Assembly: GCF_900116805.1 (NCBI RefSeq)
Contig: NZ_FPBV01000020.1
Span: forward strand, 1-64,000
Length of the DNA stretch: 64,000 nt
Direction: 5' to 3'
DNA from: Paenalicyclobacillus macrosporangiidus
GTDB taxonomy: Bacteria; Bacillota; Bacilli; Alicyclobacillales; Alicyclobacillaceae
Shown: piece after piece, positions 41,255 through 51,158 of the stretch
Layout of the letters: each line of letters starts with the position of its first letter
How positions within the stretch are numbered: position 1 is the stretch's first letter
Notes under the pieces: model-generated
Seen by the model: only the letters and a program-made list of their open reading frames with translations
Told to the model about the DNA's origin: nothing
Database searches by the model: none
Made by a program: the position numbers and the translations under genes

Positions 41255-42319
41255 ATGAGCGTCCGCAGCATGAGGAGTTCCATCGGGCGCCGGCACGCGA
41301 CGGTGGTGCCGCTGGGAGAAGGGTACCTGTCGGTGCGACTGCAGAATGCCTTGATGGCGGCCCACCAGTCGCTGTGCGGTCAGGATTTCTTGGATTTCTC
41401 CAGCTATTCCAGCGGCGAACTGCGCGCCTTGCTGAAATTGGCAGAGACCTTGAAGGAGGCGCAAAAGACCGGGTTCACGCACGACCTGCTGGTCGGCAAG
41501 ACCCTCGGCATGATCTTCGAGAAGGCGTCGACGCGCACGCGCGTGTCGTTTGAGGTGGCGATGCTGCAGTTGGGCGGGCACGCCCTGTACCTGCCGAGCG
41601 GGACCACACAGATGGGGCGCGGCGAACCCATCGCGGACACCGCCCGGGTGATGTCCCGCTACGTGGACGCGGTGATGATCCGCACCTTCGGCCATGAAAT
41701 TGTGCAGGAGTTCGCCGAGTATGCGACCATCCCCGTGATTAACGGGCTCACGGACGAGCATCATCCGTGCCAGGCGCTGTCCGACGCCCTGACGATCCTG
41801 GAGCACAAAGGCCGCCTCGAGGGCATCACTATCGCGTACCTCGGCGATGGCAACAACATGGCCCACTCGCTGTTGCAGTTGGCGCCCAAGCTCGGCATGA
41901 ACATCCGCGTCGCGTGCCCGAGCGGGTATCTGCCGATGCGGGAGGTGGTCGAGGAGGCCATCCACTGGGGCCAGGCCAACGGCACGCAGGTGCTCGTCAC
42001 AACGGACCCGCTGCGGGCCATCGAGGACGCGGACGTGGTGTACACGGACGTGTGGGCCAGCATGGGGGACGAGGCGGAGGCGGAGGAGCGCAAGCAGCGG
42101 TTCGCCGACTATCAGGTGAACGCGGAATTGGTGGCGCAGGCCGCGCCGGACTACATCTTCATGCACTGCCTGCCGGCGCACCGTGGTGAAGAGGTGACGG
42201 CGGAGATCATCGACGGGCCGCACTCGGTCGTGTTCGATCAGGCCGAGAATCGGCTGCACGTACAGAAAGCCATTCTGTCCGCGCTGATGGCGGACGCGGG
42301 CGCATTCGGGGAGGACTGA
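41255..42319 (+). CDS. argF: Ornithine carbamoyltransferase
   Basis: A 354-residue carbamoyltransferase that makes citrulline from ornithine and carbamoyl phosphate. Carbamoyl-phosphate binding is in FEKASTRTRVSFEVAMLQ; ornithine side motifs are NGLTDEHHPCQALSD and MHCLPAHRGEEV. With the ATG used here (after GGGAGGGGCGAGG), the product has an N-terminal extension of about 38 residues rich in Arg and Ser before the normal beginning SLCGQDFLDFSSY. A GTG at 41333, behind GGGAGAAGGG, would give a more usual 328 residues, so the start is uncertain. Confidence 0.93.
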   Translation: MSVRSMRSSIGRRHATVVPLGEGYLSVRLQNALMAAHQSLCGQDFLDFSSYSSGELRALLKLAETLKEAQKTGFTHDLLVGKTLGMIFEKASTRTRVSFEVAMLQLGGHALYLPSGTTQMGRGEPIADTARVMSRYVDAVMIRTFGHEIVQEFAEYATIPVINGLTDEHHPCQALSDALTILEHKGRLEGITIAYLGDGNNMAHSLLQLAPKLGMNIRVACPSGYLPMREVVEEAIHWGQANGTQVLVTTDPLRAIEDADVVYTDVWASMGDEAEAEERKQRFADYQVNAELVAQAAPDYIFMHCLPAHRGEEVTAEIIDGPHSVVFDQAENRLHVQKAILSALMADAGAFGED

Positions 42320-42325
42320 CATTCC

Positions 42326-43621
42326 ATGGCAGAGAAACTGGTGTTGGCGTATTCCGGCGGCCTCGACACATCGGTCGCCATTCAATGGCTGAAGGAGAAG
42401 TACGGGTACGACGTCGTCGCCATGTGCGTCGACGTGGGCGAGGGGCAGGACCTGGAGTTTGTGCAGAAGAAGGCCATCCAGGTGGGGGCGGTGAAGTCCT
42501 ACCGGATCGACGCCGTGGCCCGCTTCGCCTACGATTTCATCCTGCCGGCGCTGCAGGCCAACGCCCTGTACGAAGGCAAGTACCCGCTCGCGTCCGCCCT
42601 GTCGCGTCCGCTCATCTCGCAGCTTTTGGTGGAGCTGGCGGCCCAGGAGGGCGCGGTGGCGGTGGCGCACGGATGCACCGGTAAGGGCAACGACCAGGTG
42701 CGGTTCGAGGTGTCGGTGAAGGCGCTCAACCCGGCGCTGAAGGTGATTGCGCCCGTGCGCGAGTGGAGCTGGACCCGGGACGAAGAGATTGCGTACGCGA
42801 AACAGCACGGCATCCCGATTCCCGTCACCCAGGACAGCCCGTACAGCGTCGACGCCAACCTGTGGGGGCGCGCCATCGAGTGCGGCGTGCTGGAGGACCC
42901 GTGGGCCGAGGCGCCGGAGGACGCGTATCTGTGGACCACGAGCCCGGAGAAGGCGCCGGATGAGCCCGCGTACGTGGAGATCGCATTCGAAGAGGGCGTG
43001 CCGGTGGCGTTGAACGGCCAGCCGATGCCGTTGCATGAACTCATCCACGCGCTCAATGCCATCGCCGGGGCACATGGGGTGGGGCGGATCGATCACGTCG
43101 AAAACCGCCTCGTCGGCATCAAATCCCGCGAACTGTACGAGTCGCCGGCTGGGGTGGTCCTGGTGCACGCGCACAAAGAGCTGGAGGCGCTCACGCTGAC
43201 TCGGGAAGTGGCTCAGTTCAAGGCGGGCATTGAACTGGAGTACCACAAGCTCATCTACAACGGCCTATGGTTCTCGCCGCTCAAGGCCGCGTTGGACGCG
43301 TTCGTGAAGGAGACGCAGAAGGACGTCACCGGCGACGTGCGCGTGAAGCTGTACAAGGGGCACTTCCAGGTCGTCGGCCGCAAGTCGCCGCACTCCCTGT
43401 ACCGGCACGACCTGGCGACCTATTCGAAGGGAGACGCTTTTGACCACCAGGCCGCGGTCGGATTCATCACCCTGTGGGGGCTGCCGACGACGGTGTACGC
43501 GGGCGTGCACCAGGGCGTGGGCGCGGTGGCGGCGGACGCGCATCCGGTGCACAGCCATGCCATCGAGGCGGAGGAGGCCGCGACGGGATCGGCTGCGGCG
43601 GCGGGAGCGCCGACGGCATGA
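42326..43621 (+). CDS. argG: Argininosuccinate synthase
   Basis: A 431-residue ATP-dependent ligase joining citrulline and aspartate. The P-loop is [18 protein letters not shown], followed by [17 protein letters not shown] and the substrate region [17 protein letters not shown]. The last 30 residues (after [16 protein letters not shown]) are a variable Ala/Glu-rich tail beyond the family's usual length of about 400. The start is six bases after argF. The stop overlaps argH as ATGA. Confidence 0.96.
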   Translation: MAEKLVLAYSGGLDTSVAIQWLKEKYGYDVVAMCVDVGEGQDLEFVQKKAIQVGAVKSYRIDAVARFAYDFILPALQANALYEGKYPLASALSRPLISQLLVELAAQEGAVAVAHGCTGKGNDQVRFEVSVKALNPALKVIAPVREWSWTRDEEIAYAKQHGIPIPVTQDSPYSVDANLWGRAIECGVLEDPWAEAPEDAYLWTTSPEKAPDEPAYVEIAFEEGVPVALNGQPMPLHELIHALNAIAGAHGVGRIDHVENRLVGIKSRELYESPAGVVLVHAHKELEALTLTREVAQFKAGIELEYHKLIYNGLWFSPLKAALDAFVKETQKDVTGDVRVKLYKGHFQVVGRKSPHSLYRHDLATYSKGDAFDHQAAVGFITLWGLPTTVYAGVHQGVGAVAADAHPVHSHAIEAEEAATGSAAAAGAPTA

Positions 43622-45006
43622 AGCTGTGGGGCGGGCGCTTCACCGAGGAGACCGACAAGCTGGTCGAGCAGTACACGTCCTCCATCGCGTTCGACCAACG
43701 ACTGGCTGAGGTGGACATCGAGGGGAGCATCGCCCACGCGAAGATGCTCGGGGCGACCGGCATCATCGCCCGGGAGGAGGCGGACGCGCTGGTGGCGGGG
43801 CTCGAGGCCCTGCTGGCGGACGTCCGCCGAGGCGCGGTGTCCTTTCGCGTGGAGGACGAGGACATCCACATGAATGTCGAGCGGCTGCTGCACGAACGCC
43901 TGGGGCCGGTGGCGGGAAAGCTGCACACGGCGCGAAGCCGCAACGACCAGGTGGCGCTCGACATGCACCTGTACATGCGCCGGGCGGCGGCGGAGACGCT
44001 CGCCGGCATCCGCGCGTTGCAGGAGGCGTTGGTGGAACAGGCGGATCGGCACCTCGGCGTGGTCATCCCCGGCTACACCCATCTGCAGCGGGCGCAACCC
44101 GTGCTGTTGTCGCACCACCTGCTGGCGTATTTCTGGATGCTCGAGCGGGATGCCGAGCGGATGGCGGACGTGATTCGGCGGACGGACCGGATGCCCCTCG
44201 GCGCGGGGGCGCTGGCGGGGACGACGCTGCCCATCGACCGCGAGTTCGTCATGCGCGAGCTGGGCTTCACACAACTGTACGAGAACTCCCTTGACGCGGT
44301 GTCGGACCGGGACTATCTGCTCGACTACCTGTCGGCGGCGAGCATCCTAATGATGCACCTGTCCCGGTTCTCGGAAGAGATGATTCTGTGGATGAGCGAG
44401 GAGTTCGGGTGGCTCGAGCTGGCGGACGCGTACTGCACCGGATCGAGCATGATGCCGCAGAAGAAGAACCCGGACGTTCCGGAGTTGGTGCGGGGCAAGA
44501 CGGGCCGGGTGTACGGGCACCTGTTGGGCCTGCTGACTGTGATGAAGGGCCTGCCCTTGGCGTACAACAAGGACCTGCAGGAAGACAAGGAAGGGGTCTT
44601 CGACACCATCGACACGGTGCTGCCGGCCCTGACCTTGTTCACGGGCATGGTGCGGACGATGCAGATCCGGGAGCAGCGGCTGGCGACGGCGTTCGATCGC
44701 GATTTCTCCAACGCGACCGACGTGGCGGACTACCTGGTCCAGAAGGGCGTGCCGTTCCGGCAGGCGCACGAGATCGTCGGGAAATTGGTGCTGCACGCGG
44801 TGCAGACGGGCACGAATCTCGCGGGACTTCCGTTGGAAGTGTACGAGGCCGCGTCGCCGGCCTTCGGGCCGGACATCTACGACGCCATCGCCCTGCACCG
44901 GGTGGTCAACGCGCGCAACGTGCGCGGCGGCACAGGGCTGGAGGCGGTGACACGCCAGCTCGCCATCGCGCGCGAGGTGTTGGCGGAAGCAAAGGCGCAG
45001 GGTTGA
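43618..45006 (+). CDS. argH: Argininosuccinate lyase
   Basis: A 462-residue fumarase/aspartase-superfamily lyase that splits argininosuccinate into arginine and fumarate. It begins [20 protein letters not shown]. The catalytic His loop and signature [18 protein letters not shown] are intact, along with [17 protein letters not shown] and [18 protein letters not shown]. The start overlaps the argG stop; longer upstream frames are shadows of argG. It is the last arginine gene of the unit, with a terminator about 140 bases beyond. Confidence 0.96.
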   Translation: MKLWGGRFTEETDKLVEQYTSSIAFDQRLAEVDIEGSIAHAKMLGATGIIAREEADALVAGLEALLADVRRGAVSFRVEDEDIHMNVERLLHERLGPVAGKLHTARSRNDQVALDMHLYMRRAAAETLAGIRALQEALVEQADRHLGVVIPGYTHLQRAQPVLLSHHLLAYFWMLERDAERMADVIRRTDRMPLGAGALAGTTLPIDREFVMRELGFTQLYENSLDAVSDRDYLLDYLSAASILMMHLSRFSEEMILWMSEEFGWLELADAYCTGSSMMPQKKNPDVPELVRGKTGRVYGHLLGLLTVMKGLPLAYNKDLQEDKEGVFDTIDTVLPALTLFTGMVRTMQIREQRLATAFDRDFSNATDVADYLVQKGVPFRQAHEIVGKLVLHAVQTGTNLAGLPLEVYEAASPAFGPDIYDAIALHRVVNARNVRGGTGLEAVTRQLAIAREVLAEAKAQG

Positions 45007-45145
45007 GGCCAGCCGCTTCACTCGGCTTGTCCACGCTGCATGCCACAAACCTCGTCTATCTTTCACAAACAACAACTTGTCAAACCGCGGGACGAGACGA
45101 TGGGACGGCGCACGCCTCCTTTCCGGTCGATCCCGGCGGGTGCGG

Positions 45146-45171
45146 CCCGCACGCTTTCGGTGCGGGTTTTT
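45146..45171 (+). terminator. Terminator between argH and lysC
   Basis: CCCGCAC, loop GCTTTCG, GTGCGGG then TTTTT. It lies before the lysC promoter, so it belongs to argFGH and is not a lysC leader. Confidence 0.85.
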
Positions 45172-45186
45172 CGCGTTCTCTTGGCG

Positions 45187-45216
45187 TTGACCGACGCGGA
45201 AGTTCAAAAATATAAT
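45187..45216 (+). promoter_or_regulatory. lysC promoter
   Basis: TTGACC, an 18-base spacer and a perfect TATAAT, 31 bases before the ATG. The short leader leaves no room for a lysine riboswitch. Confidence 0.75.
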
Positions 45217-45247
45217 GAGTGGAACAGAGAGACAGGGAGCTGGAGAG

Positions 45248-46459
45248 ATGCTGATTGTACAAAAGTACGGGGGAACCTCCGTCGGGAGCATCGAGCGGAT
45301 TGAGGCTGTCGCGGATCGGATTGCGCGGACGGTGCGGGCGGGTCACCAGGTGGCCGTGGTGGTGTCGGCGATGGGCCACACCACAGACGAGTTGGTGAGG
45401 CTGGCGCACGCCATTGATCCCGACCCGGACGGCCGTGAAATGGACGCCCTGCTGTCGACGGGCGAGCAGGTCTCGGCGGCGCTGGTGGCGATGGCGCTGC
45501 AGAAGCGGGGCTTTGGCGCGCGATCGCTCACGGGCTGGCAGGCGGGCATCCACACGGAGCGGGTGCACGGCGCCGCGCGGATGCTGAATATCGAGACCAA
45601 GGTGCTGCGCGAGGCACTGGAGCAGGGCATCATTCCGGTCATCACCGGTTTCCAGGGGATTGCGGGGGATGACGTCACGACCCTGGGCCGAGGGGGATCG
45701 GACACCACCGCGGTCGCGGTGGCGGCGGTGCTGAAGGCGGACGTCTGCGAGATCTACACCGACGTCACGGGGGTCTTCACGACCGATCCGCGCGTCGTCC
45801 CGAACGCCCGCAAGCTGACCGAGGTGTCGTACGACGAGATGCTCGAGCTCGCCAACCTGGGTGCGCAGGTGCTGCATCCGCGCGCAGTCGAGAACGCGAA
45901 GCAGTTCGAGGTCAAGCTGGTGGTTCGCTCCAGCTTCACGGAGGAGGAAGGAACGTACGTGGTCGAGACCCCCGTTGGATTCGAGAAGAGGAACGTCGTC
46001 ACGGGCATTGCGTTTGAGCGGGAGGTGGCGCGCATCGCGTTGGTGGGCGTGCCGCTGCAGCGCCACGGGCTGGCGTCGGTGTTTGGGACGCTGGCCGAGC
46101 GGAATGTGAATGTCGACGTCATTGTTCAGAGCGTCGTGCAACAGGCGGGCGTGGACGTGTCGTTCACCGTCAAGGAGGAGGACTCTGAGCGGGCGATGCG
46201 CATCCTGCGCGACCTGCAGGCGGACCTGGGCTACCGGGATCTGGTCCGCGAAGACGGCTTGGCGAAGGTGTCCATCGTCGGCGCGGGGATGATCAGCAAC
46301 CCGGGCGTCGCGGCGCACATGTTCCAGGTGCTGGCGGACGCGGACATCCCCATCAAGATGGTGTCCACCTCAGAGATCAAGGTCTCGTGCATCATCGCGG
46401 CCGCGGAGCTGGAGCGGGCCGTCAAGGCATTGCACGAGGCGTTCATCGAGACGGAGTGA
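45248..46459 (+). CDS. lysC: Aspartate kinase
   Basis: A 403-residue kinase that phosphorylates aspartate, the entry to lysine, threonine and methionine and, in spore formers, to dipicolinate. The catalytic domain has IVQKYGGTSVGSIERI, STGEQVSAALVAMAL and TTLGRGGSDTTAVAVAA. Two C-terminal ACT domains carry feedback control (ASVFGTLAERNVNVDVIVQS and MISNPGVAAHMFQVLADADI). The ATG follows GGGAGCTGGAGAG. It is monocistronic, bounded by a promoter and terminator of its own. Confidence 0.95.
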   Translation: MLIVQKYGGTSVGSIERIEAVADRIARTVRAGHQVAVVVSAMGHTTDELVRLAHAIDPDPDGREMDALLSTGEQVSAALVAMALQKRGFGARSLTGWQAGIHTERVHGAARMLNIETKVLREALEQGIIPVITGFQGIAGDDVTTLGRGGSDTTAVAVAAVLKADVCEIYTDVTGVFTTDPRVVPNARKLTEVSYDEMLELANLGAQVLHPRAVENAKQFEVKLVVRSSFTEEEGTYVVETPVGFEKRNVVTGIAFEREVARIALVGVPLQRHGLASVFGTLAERNVNVDVIVQSVVQQAGVDVSFTVKEEDSERAMRILRDLQADLGYRDLVREDGLAKVSIVGAGMISNPGVAAHMFQVLADADIPIKMVSTSEIKVSCIIAAAELERAVKALHEAFIETE

Positions 46460-46586
46460 GCCGGCCGTTGAGGCGGGAGGCGGTCATCAGGTCGAGGACG
46501 TGAGGTAGCTGGCCGGCGGCGGGGCAAGATCGGCTGGCCGCTCGGGCAGTTGAAGGGATTGGATATACGAGGTATTGCGAAGGGAG

Positions 46587-46610
46587 GCGCGCCTATGGGC
46601 GCGCTTTTTT
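46587..46610 (+). terminator. Terminator of lysC
   Basis: GCGCGCC, loop TATG, GGCGCGC then TTTTTT. It marks the left border of the legionaminic acid island. Confidence 0.9.
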
Positions 46611-46737
46611 ATGTTTGACCTTGCGATGACGGCGGATGAATCGTTGAGGAGTTCTGGTCGGTGACATCACGGCCATCCGGTGAATACGATGATCGAAAAG
46701 GGAAGATCTCGCGTTGCGACAGATGGGGGGATGAGCG

Positions 46738-47748
46738 GTGGAGCTCGCCCAGCAAAGAGTGCTGGTCACCGGGGCAGATGGGTTCATCGGCTCACACCTG
46801 GTTGAAGAACTGATCCGTGTGGGTGCTGACGTAAGAGCGTTTGTTTTTTACAATGCCTTCAATTCGTTTGGGTGGCTAGATCACCTGCCGAACCCCATCA
46901 AATCCCAGATCGACATCGTCTCAGGAGACATACGCGATCCGTATGTAGTCAGAGAGGCGCTTCGTGATCGGGACATTGTCTTTCACTTGGCTGCATTGGT
47001 TGGGGTGCCGTACTCTTTTCACGCGCCGCAGACGTACGTGGACACGAACATCAAGGGCACGCTGAACGTCCTCCAAGCAGCTCTCGAGCTGGAGGTCAAG
47101 CGGGTCATTCACACTTCAACCAGTGAAGTTTACGGCACCGCTCGATTTGTGCCGATCACCGAGGAACATCCCTTGCACGGTCAATCACCCTACGCGGCCA
47201 CCAAGATCGCAGCGGATCAGTTGGCCTTGTCTTTTTACCATGCGTTCGCCGTACCTGTCTCCATCATTCGCCCATTCAACACATATGGTCCGAGGCAGTC
47301 TCTGCGAGCCGTCATACCGACCATCATCGCGCAAATGGCGACAGGGGCGAGGAGGATTAAACTGGGGTCCCTTCGGCCCACCCGCGACTTTACGTATGTG
47401 AAAGACACGGTCCGCGGATTCACCGCGATGGCGCAGTCGGATTCCTCTGTAGGCCAAGTGATAAACATTGGCAGCAACGATGAGATCTCAATTGGCGATC
47501 TCGTGCAATTGATCACTGAGGTGATGGGGGTTGAAGCGGAAGTGGAAGTGGACACGGATCGACTTCGCCCGTTGACCAGCGAGGTGGAACGCCTATGGGC
47601 GGATAACTCGAAAGCCCGACAACTCCTCGGCTGGACTCCTGAATACCACGGGCGCGATGGATTGACGCGTGGCTTGCGGGAAACGGTGGCATGGTTTACG
47701 GACCGAGCAAATCTTCGCGGCTATAAGCCGTATATGTACAACCTATGA
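46738..47748 (+). CDS. legB: LegB-type GDP-GlcNAc 4,6-dehydratase
   Basis: A 336-residue extended SDR. The NAD site is RVLVTGADGFIGSHLVEEL, and the catalytic set is TSTSEVYG with PYAATKIAADQ. HLAALVGVPYSFHAPQTYVD is the region shared with LegB/NeuB-cluster dehydratases. It heads a run of overlapping genes in the order dehydratase, aminotransferase, hydrolysing epimerase and nonulosonate synthase, the order of legionaminic acid loci. It would form the 4-keto-6-deoxy sugar. The stop overlaps the next start (ATGA). Confidence 0.88.
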   Translation: MELAQQRVLVTGADGFIGSHLVEELIRVGADVRAFVFYNAFNSFGWLDHLPNPIKSQIDIVSGDIRDPYVVREALRDRDIVFHLAALVGVPYSFHAPQTYVDTNIKGTLNVLQAALELEVKRVIHTSTSEVYGTARFVPITEEHPLHGQSPYAATKIAADQLALSFYHAFAVPVSIIRPFNTYGPRQSLRAVIPTIIAQMATGARRIKLGSLRPTRDFTYVKDTVRGFTAMAQSDSSVGQVINIGSNDEISIGDLVQLITEVMGVEAEVEVDTDRLRPLTSEVERLWADNSKARQLLGWTPEYHGRDGLTRGLRETVAWFTDRANLRGYKPYMYNL

Positions 47749-48953
47749 TGAAAGTGCAAATGGTCAACGACATCTTGTGCCGGTTGCGGAGTGTTCTTCC
47801 GAACACGGATACGCAGATAGTCCTGCACGAGCCTGATTTTGACGGAAGTGAGTGTGTATTTATCAAAGAGTGCTTGGATCGGCGTTGGGTGTCTTCCGTC
47901 GGTGGGTTTGTCGAGCGATTTGAGGCGGACTTGGCGTTATACACGGGTGTCAAGCATGTCATCGCCACGGTGAATGGCACAGCCGCGTTACACATTTGCT
48001 TGCTCGTCGCGGGTGTCGAACCAGGCGATGAGGTGTTGGTTCCCGCGCTGACGTTCGTGGCGACAGCCAACGCGGTCTCGTATTGTGGCGGCATCCCTCA
48101 CCTGGTCGATTGCTCGGAAGAAACACTGGGCATGGACCCGACGAAGCTGGAATCTTACCTCCAGGACGTGGCTGAGATTCGACCGGACGGCTGTTGGAAT
48201 CGTATGAGTGGACGGCGGGTGAAAGCCCTGGTGCCGATTCACACGTTTGGGCATCCGGTGGATTTAGACCCGCTCGCAGAATTGTGCCGCCGGTACAAAT
48301 TGCAACTTATTGAAGATGCAGCAGAGGCGTTGGGCAGTTTCTATAAAGGCCGCCACACTGGGAATTGGGGAAAACTTTCGGCTTTGAGCTTTAACGGAAA
48401 CAAGATCGTGACGACGGGTGGAGGGGGAGCGATCCTCACAAACGACGACGAATTGGCGCGCATGGCAAGGCATCTCACCACGGTGGCGAAGTTACCGCAT
48501 CCATGGAAGTTCGTCCATGATCAGATTGGGTACAATTACCGGATGCCGAATCTGAACGCGGCCTTGGGAATCGCGCAATTGCAGCGCTTGCCAGACTTGC
48601 TGCGTCTTAAGCGCGAACTGGCGTCCGCGTATCACAAGGCATTTGACGGGGCTCAAGGTTACCGTTGTTTCAAGGAACCACCATTTGCAAGGAGCAATTA
48701 CTGGCTCAACGCATTGATTTTGGACGAATCGTTTGCAGACTGTTTCGATGAATTGCTCGAGCGCACGAATCGTGAGGGTATCATGACACGGCCGTTTTGG
48801 ACGCCCTTGCATCAGTTGGAGATGTACAAACATTGTCCACGCATGGATCTCTCTGTGGCAGAGAGTTTGGCAGTGCGGACGGTGAATCTACCAAGCAGTT
48901 CGTTTCTGGGAGGATATCATGGCGAAGGCCAGGATCTGTGTGGTCACCGGTAG
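47745..48953 (+). CDS. legC: LegC family aminotransferase
   Basis: A 402-residue DegT/DnrJ-type PLP aminotransferase. LHEPDFDGSECVFIKECLDR and RWVSSVGGFVERFEADLALY are the LegC-style beginning; LIEDAAEALGSFYKGRHTGN and the PLP Lys in LSALSFNGNKIVTTGGGG follow. It should add the 4-amino group of the sugar made by LegB. The last residues run 35 bases into legG. Starts two to five codons later are possible, but coupling to legB favours this one. Confidence 0.9.
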   Translation: MMKVQMVNDILCRLRSVLPNTDTQIVLHEPDFDGSECVFIKECLDRRWVSSVGGFVERFEADLALYTGVKHVIATVNGTAALHICLLVAGVEPGDEVLVPALTFVATANAVSYCGGIPHLVDCSEETLGMDPTKLESYLQDVAEIRPDGCWNRMSGRRVKALVPIHTFGHPVDLDPLAELCRRYKLQLIEDAAEALGSFYKGRHTGNWGKLSALSFNGNKIVTTGGGGAILTNDDELARMARHLTTVAKLPHPWKFVHDQIGYNYRMPNLNAALGIAQLQRLPDLLRLKRELASAYHKAFDGAQGYRCFKEPPFARSNYWLNALILDESFADCFDELLERTNREGIMTRPFWTPLHQLEMYKHCPRMDLSVAESLAVRTVNLPSSSFLGGYHGEGQDLCGHR

Positions 48954-50076
48954 CCGTGCAGAGTACGGACTGTTGTACGGCGTGATGCGAGAGGTCGAGG
49001 CGGACCCAGAGCTTGAGCTGCAGGTTGTTGCGACAGGCATGCACCTCTCACCGGAATTCGGCTTGACGGTCCAATCCATTCAGGCAGATGGGTTTGAAAT
49101 GACAGAACAGATCGAGATGCTTGTGTCGAGTGATACTCCGGTCGGTATGACCAAATCCATCGGCCTTGGGGTGATTGGGTTTGCGGACGCCCTGCAGAGG
49201 CTGCGTCCGGATATCGTCATCGTGCTTGGGGATCGTTTTGAAATATTCGCTGCGGCACTGGCCGCGTACGTTGCGCGCATACCCATCGCGCACATCGGGG
49301 GAGGAGACGTGACCGAGGGAGCCCTTGATGAAGCCATCCGGCACAGCATTACGAAGATGGCATCCCTTCATTTCGTGACAAATGAGGCCTCGCGTCGGCG
49401 CGTGTGTCAACTCGGTGAGGATCCAGCCCGTGTCTTCAATGTCGGTCACCCTGGTATCGACCGCATTGTGCGATTGTCGTTGCTGCCTCGAGACGAGTTG
49501 GAACGCGCCTTGGGGTTTCGCTTTTTATCACGAAATCTGTTGGTGACATTCCATCCAGTCACGCTGGGAAACAGGGATTCGACGGCAGAGTTTGACGAAC
49601 TGCTGGACGCACTGGACCAGCTTGGAGAGAAAACGGGTATTTTGTTCACCAAGCCGAACGCGGACCCCCATGGACGCAGGCTTGCCGAAATGGTCGATGG
49701 ATTTGTATGCGACCACCCAAATGCCAAAGCGTATCCTTCACTCGGGTCACAGTATTATTTCAGCGTTGCCAAGTGGGTCGACGCGGTGGTCGGGAATTCT
49801 TCCAGCGGCATTTATGAAATTCCTGCCTTAGGGAAGCCGACAGTGGACATTGGAGATCGGCAGAAGGGAAGGCTGAGGGGAAATTCGGTCATTCATTGTG
49901 AAGCCCGCAGAGACGCGATTCTCCGGGCCATTGAGGCGGCTTACCAATTCGATGGTTCGAATATAGAGAACCCGTACGGCGACGGAACAAGCAGCCAAAA
50001 GATCGTGCAGGAGTTAAGGCGGCACTTGCAGTCTGGACAGAGTCAGCCCAAACACTTTTACGAGGTGGGAAGCTAA
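48919..50076 (+). CDS. legG: Hydrolysing NDP-sugar 2-epimerase (NeuC/LegG)
   Basis: A 385-residue epimerase of the NeuC/LegG group that removes the nucleotide and inverts C2, giving a free diacetamido-trideoxymannose. Landmarks are ICVVTGSRAEYGLLYGVMRE, PDIVIVLGDRFEIFAAALA, IPIAHIGGGDVTEGALDEAI and VGNSSSGIYEIPALGKPTVD. The ATG lies after GGGAGGATATC. The stop shares a base with the next start (TAATG). Its position between legC and the synthase supports the legionaminic rather than plain sialic acid route. Confidence 0.92.
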   Translation: MAKARICVVTGSRAEYGLLYGVMREVEADPELELQVVATGMHLSPEFGLTVQSIQADGFEMTEQIEMLVSSDTPVGMTKSIGLGVIGFADALQRLRPDIVIVLGDRFEIFAAALAAYVARIPIAHIGGGDVTEGALDEAIRHSITKMASLHFVTNEASRRRVCQLGEDPARVFNVGHPGIDRIVRLSLLPRDELERALGFRFLSRNLLVTFHPVTLGNRDSTAEFDELLDALDQLGEKTGILFTKPNADPHGRRLAEMVDGFVCDHPNAKAYPSLGSQYYFSVAKWVDAVVGNSSSGIYEIPALGKPTVDIGDRQKGRLRGNSVIHCEARRDAILRAIEAAYQFDGSNIENPYGDGTSSQKIVQELRRHLQSGQSQPKHFYEVGS

Positions 50077-51158
50077 TGGCCCATTCGCGCACCTTGATTG
50101 TGGCTGAGATTGGTGTCAATCACAACGGCTCGTTGGATCTGGCCAAGCAGCTGGTCGATGCCGCAGTCGCAGCGGGAGCAGATGCGGTGAAATTTCAAAC
50201 CTTTCTATCAGAAAATTTGGTGCGCACCGATGCGCCCAAACCTGAGTATCAAAGACAGACGACCGTCGCGAACGAATCCCAGTATGACATGCTGCGCAGA
50301 TTCCAACTGTCCGCCGAAGCGTATCGACAATTGCATGCCCACTGTCAACACCGGCAAATTGGCTTTCTGTCGACACCGTTCGACAACGAAAGTGTAGAGT
50401 TGTTGGTCCGCGATCTCGGTGTCTCCATGCTCAAAATCTCGTCAGGGGATGTCACGAACGCACCCTTATTGTTGAAAGCTGCGCAATCTCAGCGGAAGGT
50501 AATTCTGTCCACCGGAATGTGCACACTAGGAGAAGTTGAACAGGCCCTGGCGGTACTCGCCTTTGGATTTACGCAACCGCCTGGCGCTCGGCCCAGTTTA
50601 TCTGAAATGCGTCGCGTGTACAGTTCCGAGGCGGGTCAGCGGGCACTGGCGGAACGGGTGATCCTGTTACACGCCACGTCGGAATACCCTGCCCCATTTC
50701 GGGATGTGAATTTACGCGCCATGGACACCCTAGCTGCAGCCTTCCAACTTCCTGTCGGACTGTCAGACCATACGCCTGGCATCGCGGTGGCGGTTGCTGC
50801 GGTCGCGCGGGGGGCTGTCGTGATCGAAAAGCACCTTACACTAGACCGGACAATGGAAGGACCGGACCACCGAGCGTCCTTGGAGCCGGATGAGTTTCAC
50901 ACTTTGGTTCAGGCCGTCAGACAAGTGGAGGATGCGTTGGGATCGCCCGCCAAACTGCCCACGATGGGGGAGCAAAAAACCGCTGAGTTGGTTCGCCGGA
51001 GCATTGTGGCGGCTCGCCTCATTCAGACTGGAGAGGTGTACTCCGAAGACAATCTTGCCGTCAAACGGCCTGGCCATGGTTTATCTCCCATGTATTACTG
51101 GGAATTGATTGGTAAGACAGCTGCGAAAACCTTTCACAAGGACGAGATGATCCGGTGA
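50076..51158 (+). CDS. legI: Nonulosonate (legionaminic acid) synthase, NeuB family
   Basis: A 360-residue synthase that condenses the free sugar with phosphoenolpyruvate. The N-terminal TIM barrel has IVAEIGVNHNGSLDLAKQLV, GADAVKFQTFLSENLV, ISSGDVTNAPLLLKAA and VGLSDHTPGIAVAVAAVARG, and the C-terminal antifreeze-like (SAF) domain starts near residue 300 (VRRSIVAARLIQTGEVYSED, NLAVKRPGHGLSP). LegB/LegC/LegG neighbours make legionaminic acid the most likely product. The stop overlaps the next GTG as GTGA. Confidence 0.92.
   Translation: MAHSRTLIVAEIGVNHNGSLDLAKQLVDAAVAAGADAVKFQTFLSENLVRTDAPKPEYQRQTTVANESQYDMLRRFQLSAEAYRQLHAHCQHRQIGFLSTPFDNESVELLVRDLGVSMLKISSGDVTNAPLLLKAAQSQRKVILSTGMCTLGEVEQALAVLAFGFTQPPGARPSLSEMRRVYSSEAGQRALAERVILLHATSEYPAPFRDVNLRAMDTLAAAFQLPVGLSDHTPGIAVAVAAVARGAVVIEKHLTLDRTMEGPDHRASLEPDEFHTLVQAVRQVEDALGSPAKLPTMGEQKTAELVRRSIVAARLIQTGEVYSEDNLAVKRPGHGLSPMYYWELIGKTAAKTFHKDEMIR

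Noticed and set aside
40967-43246. 759-codon open frame antisense to argF and argG
   Set aside because: Shadow of well-supported genes; no ribosome site or recognisable domain.
45007-45247. Possible lysine riboswitch before lysC
   Set aside because: The promoter lies only about 30 bases before the start codon, and no lysine-aptamer consensus is visible.
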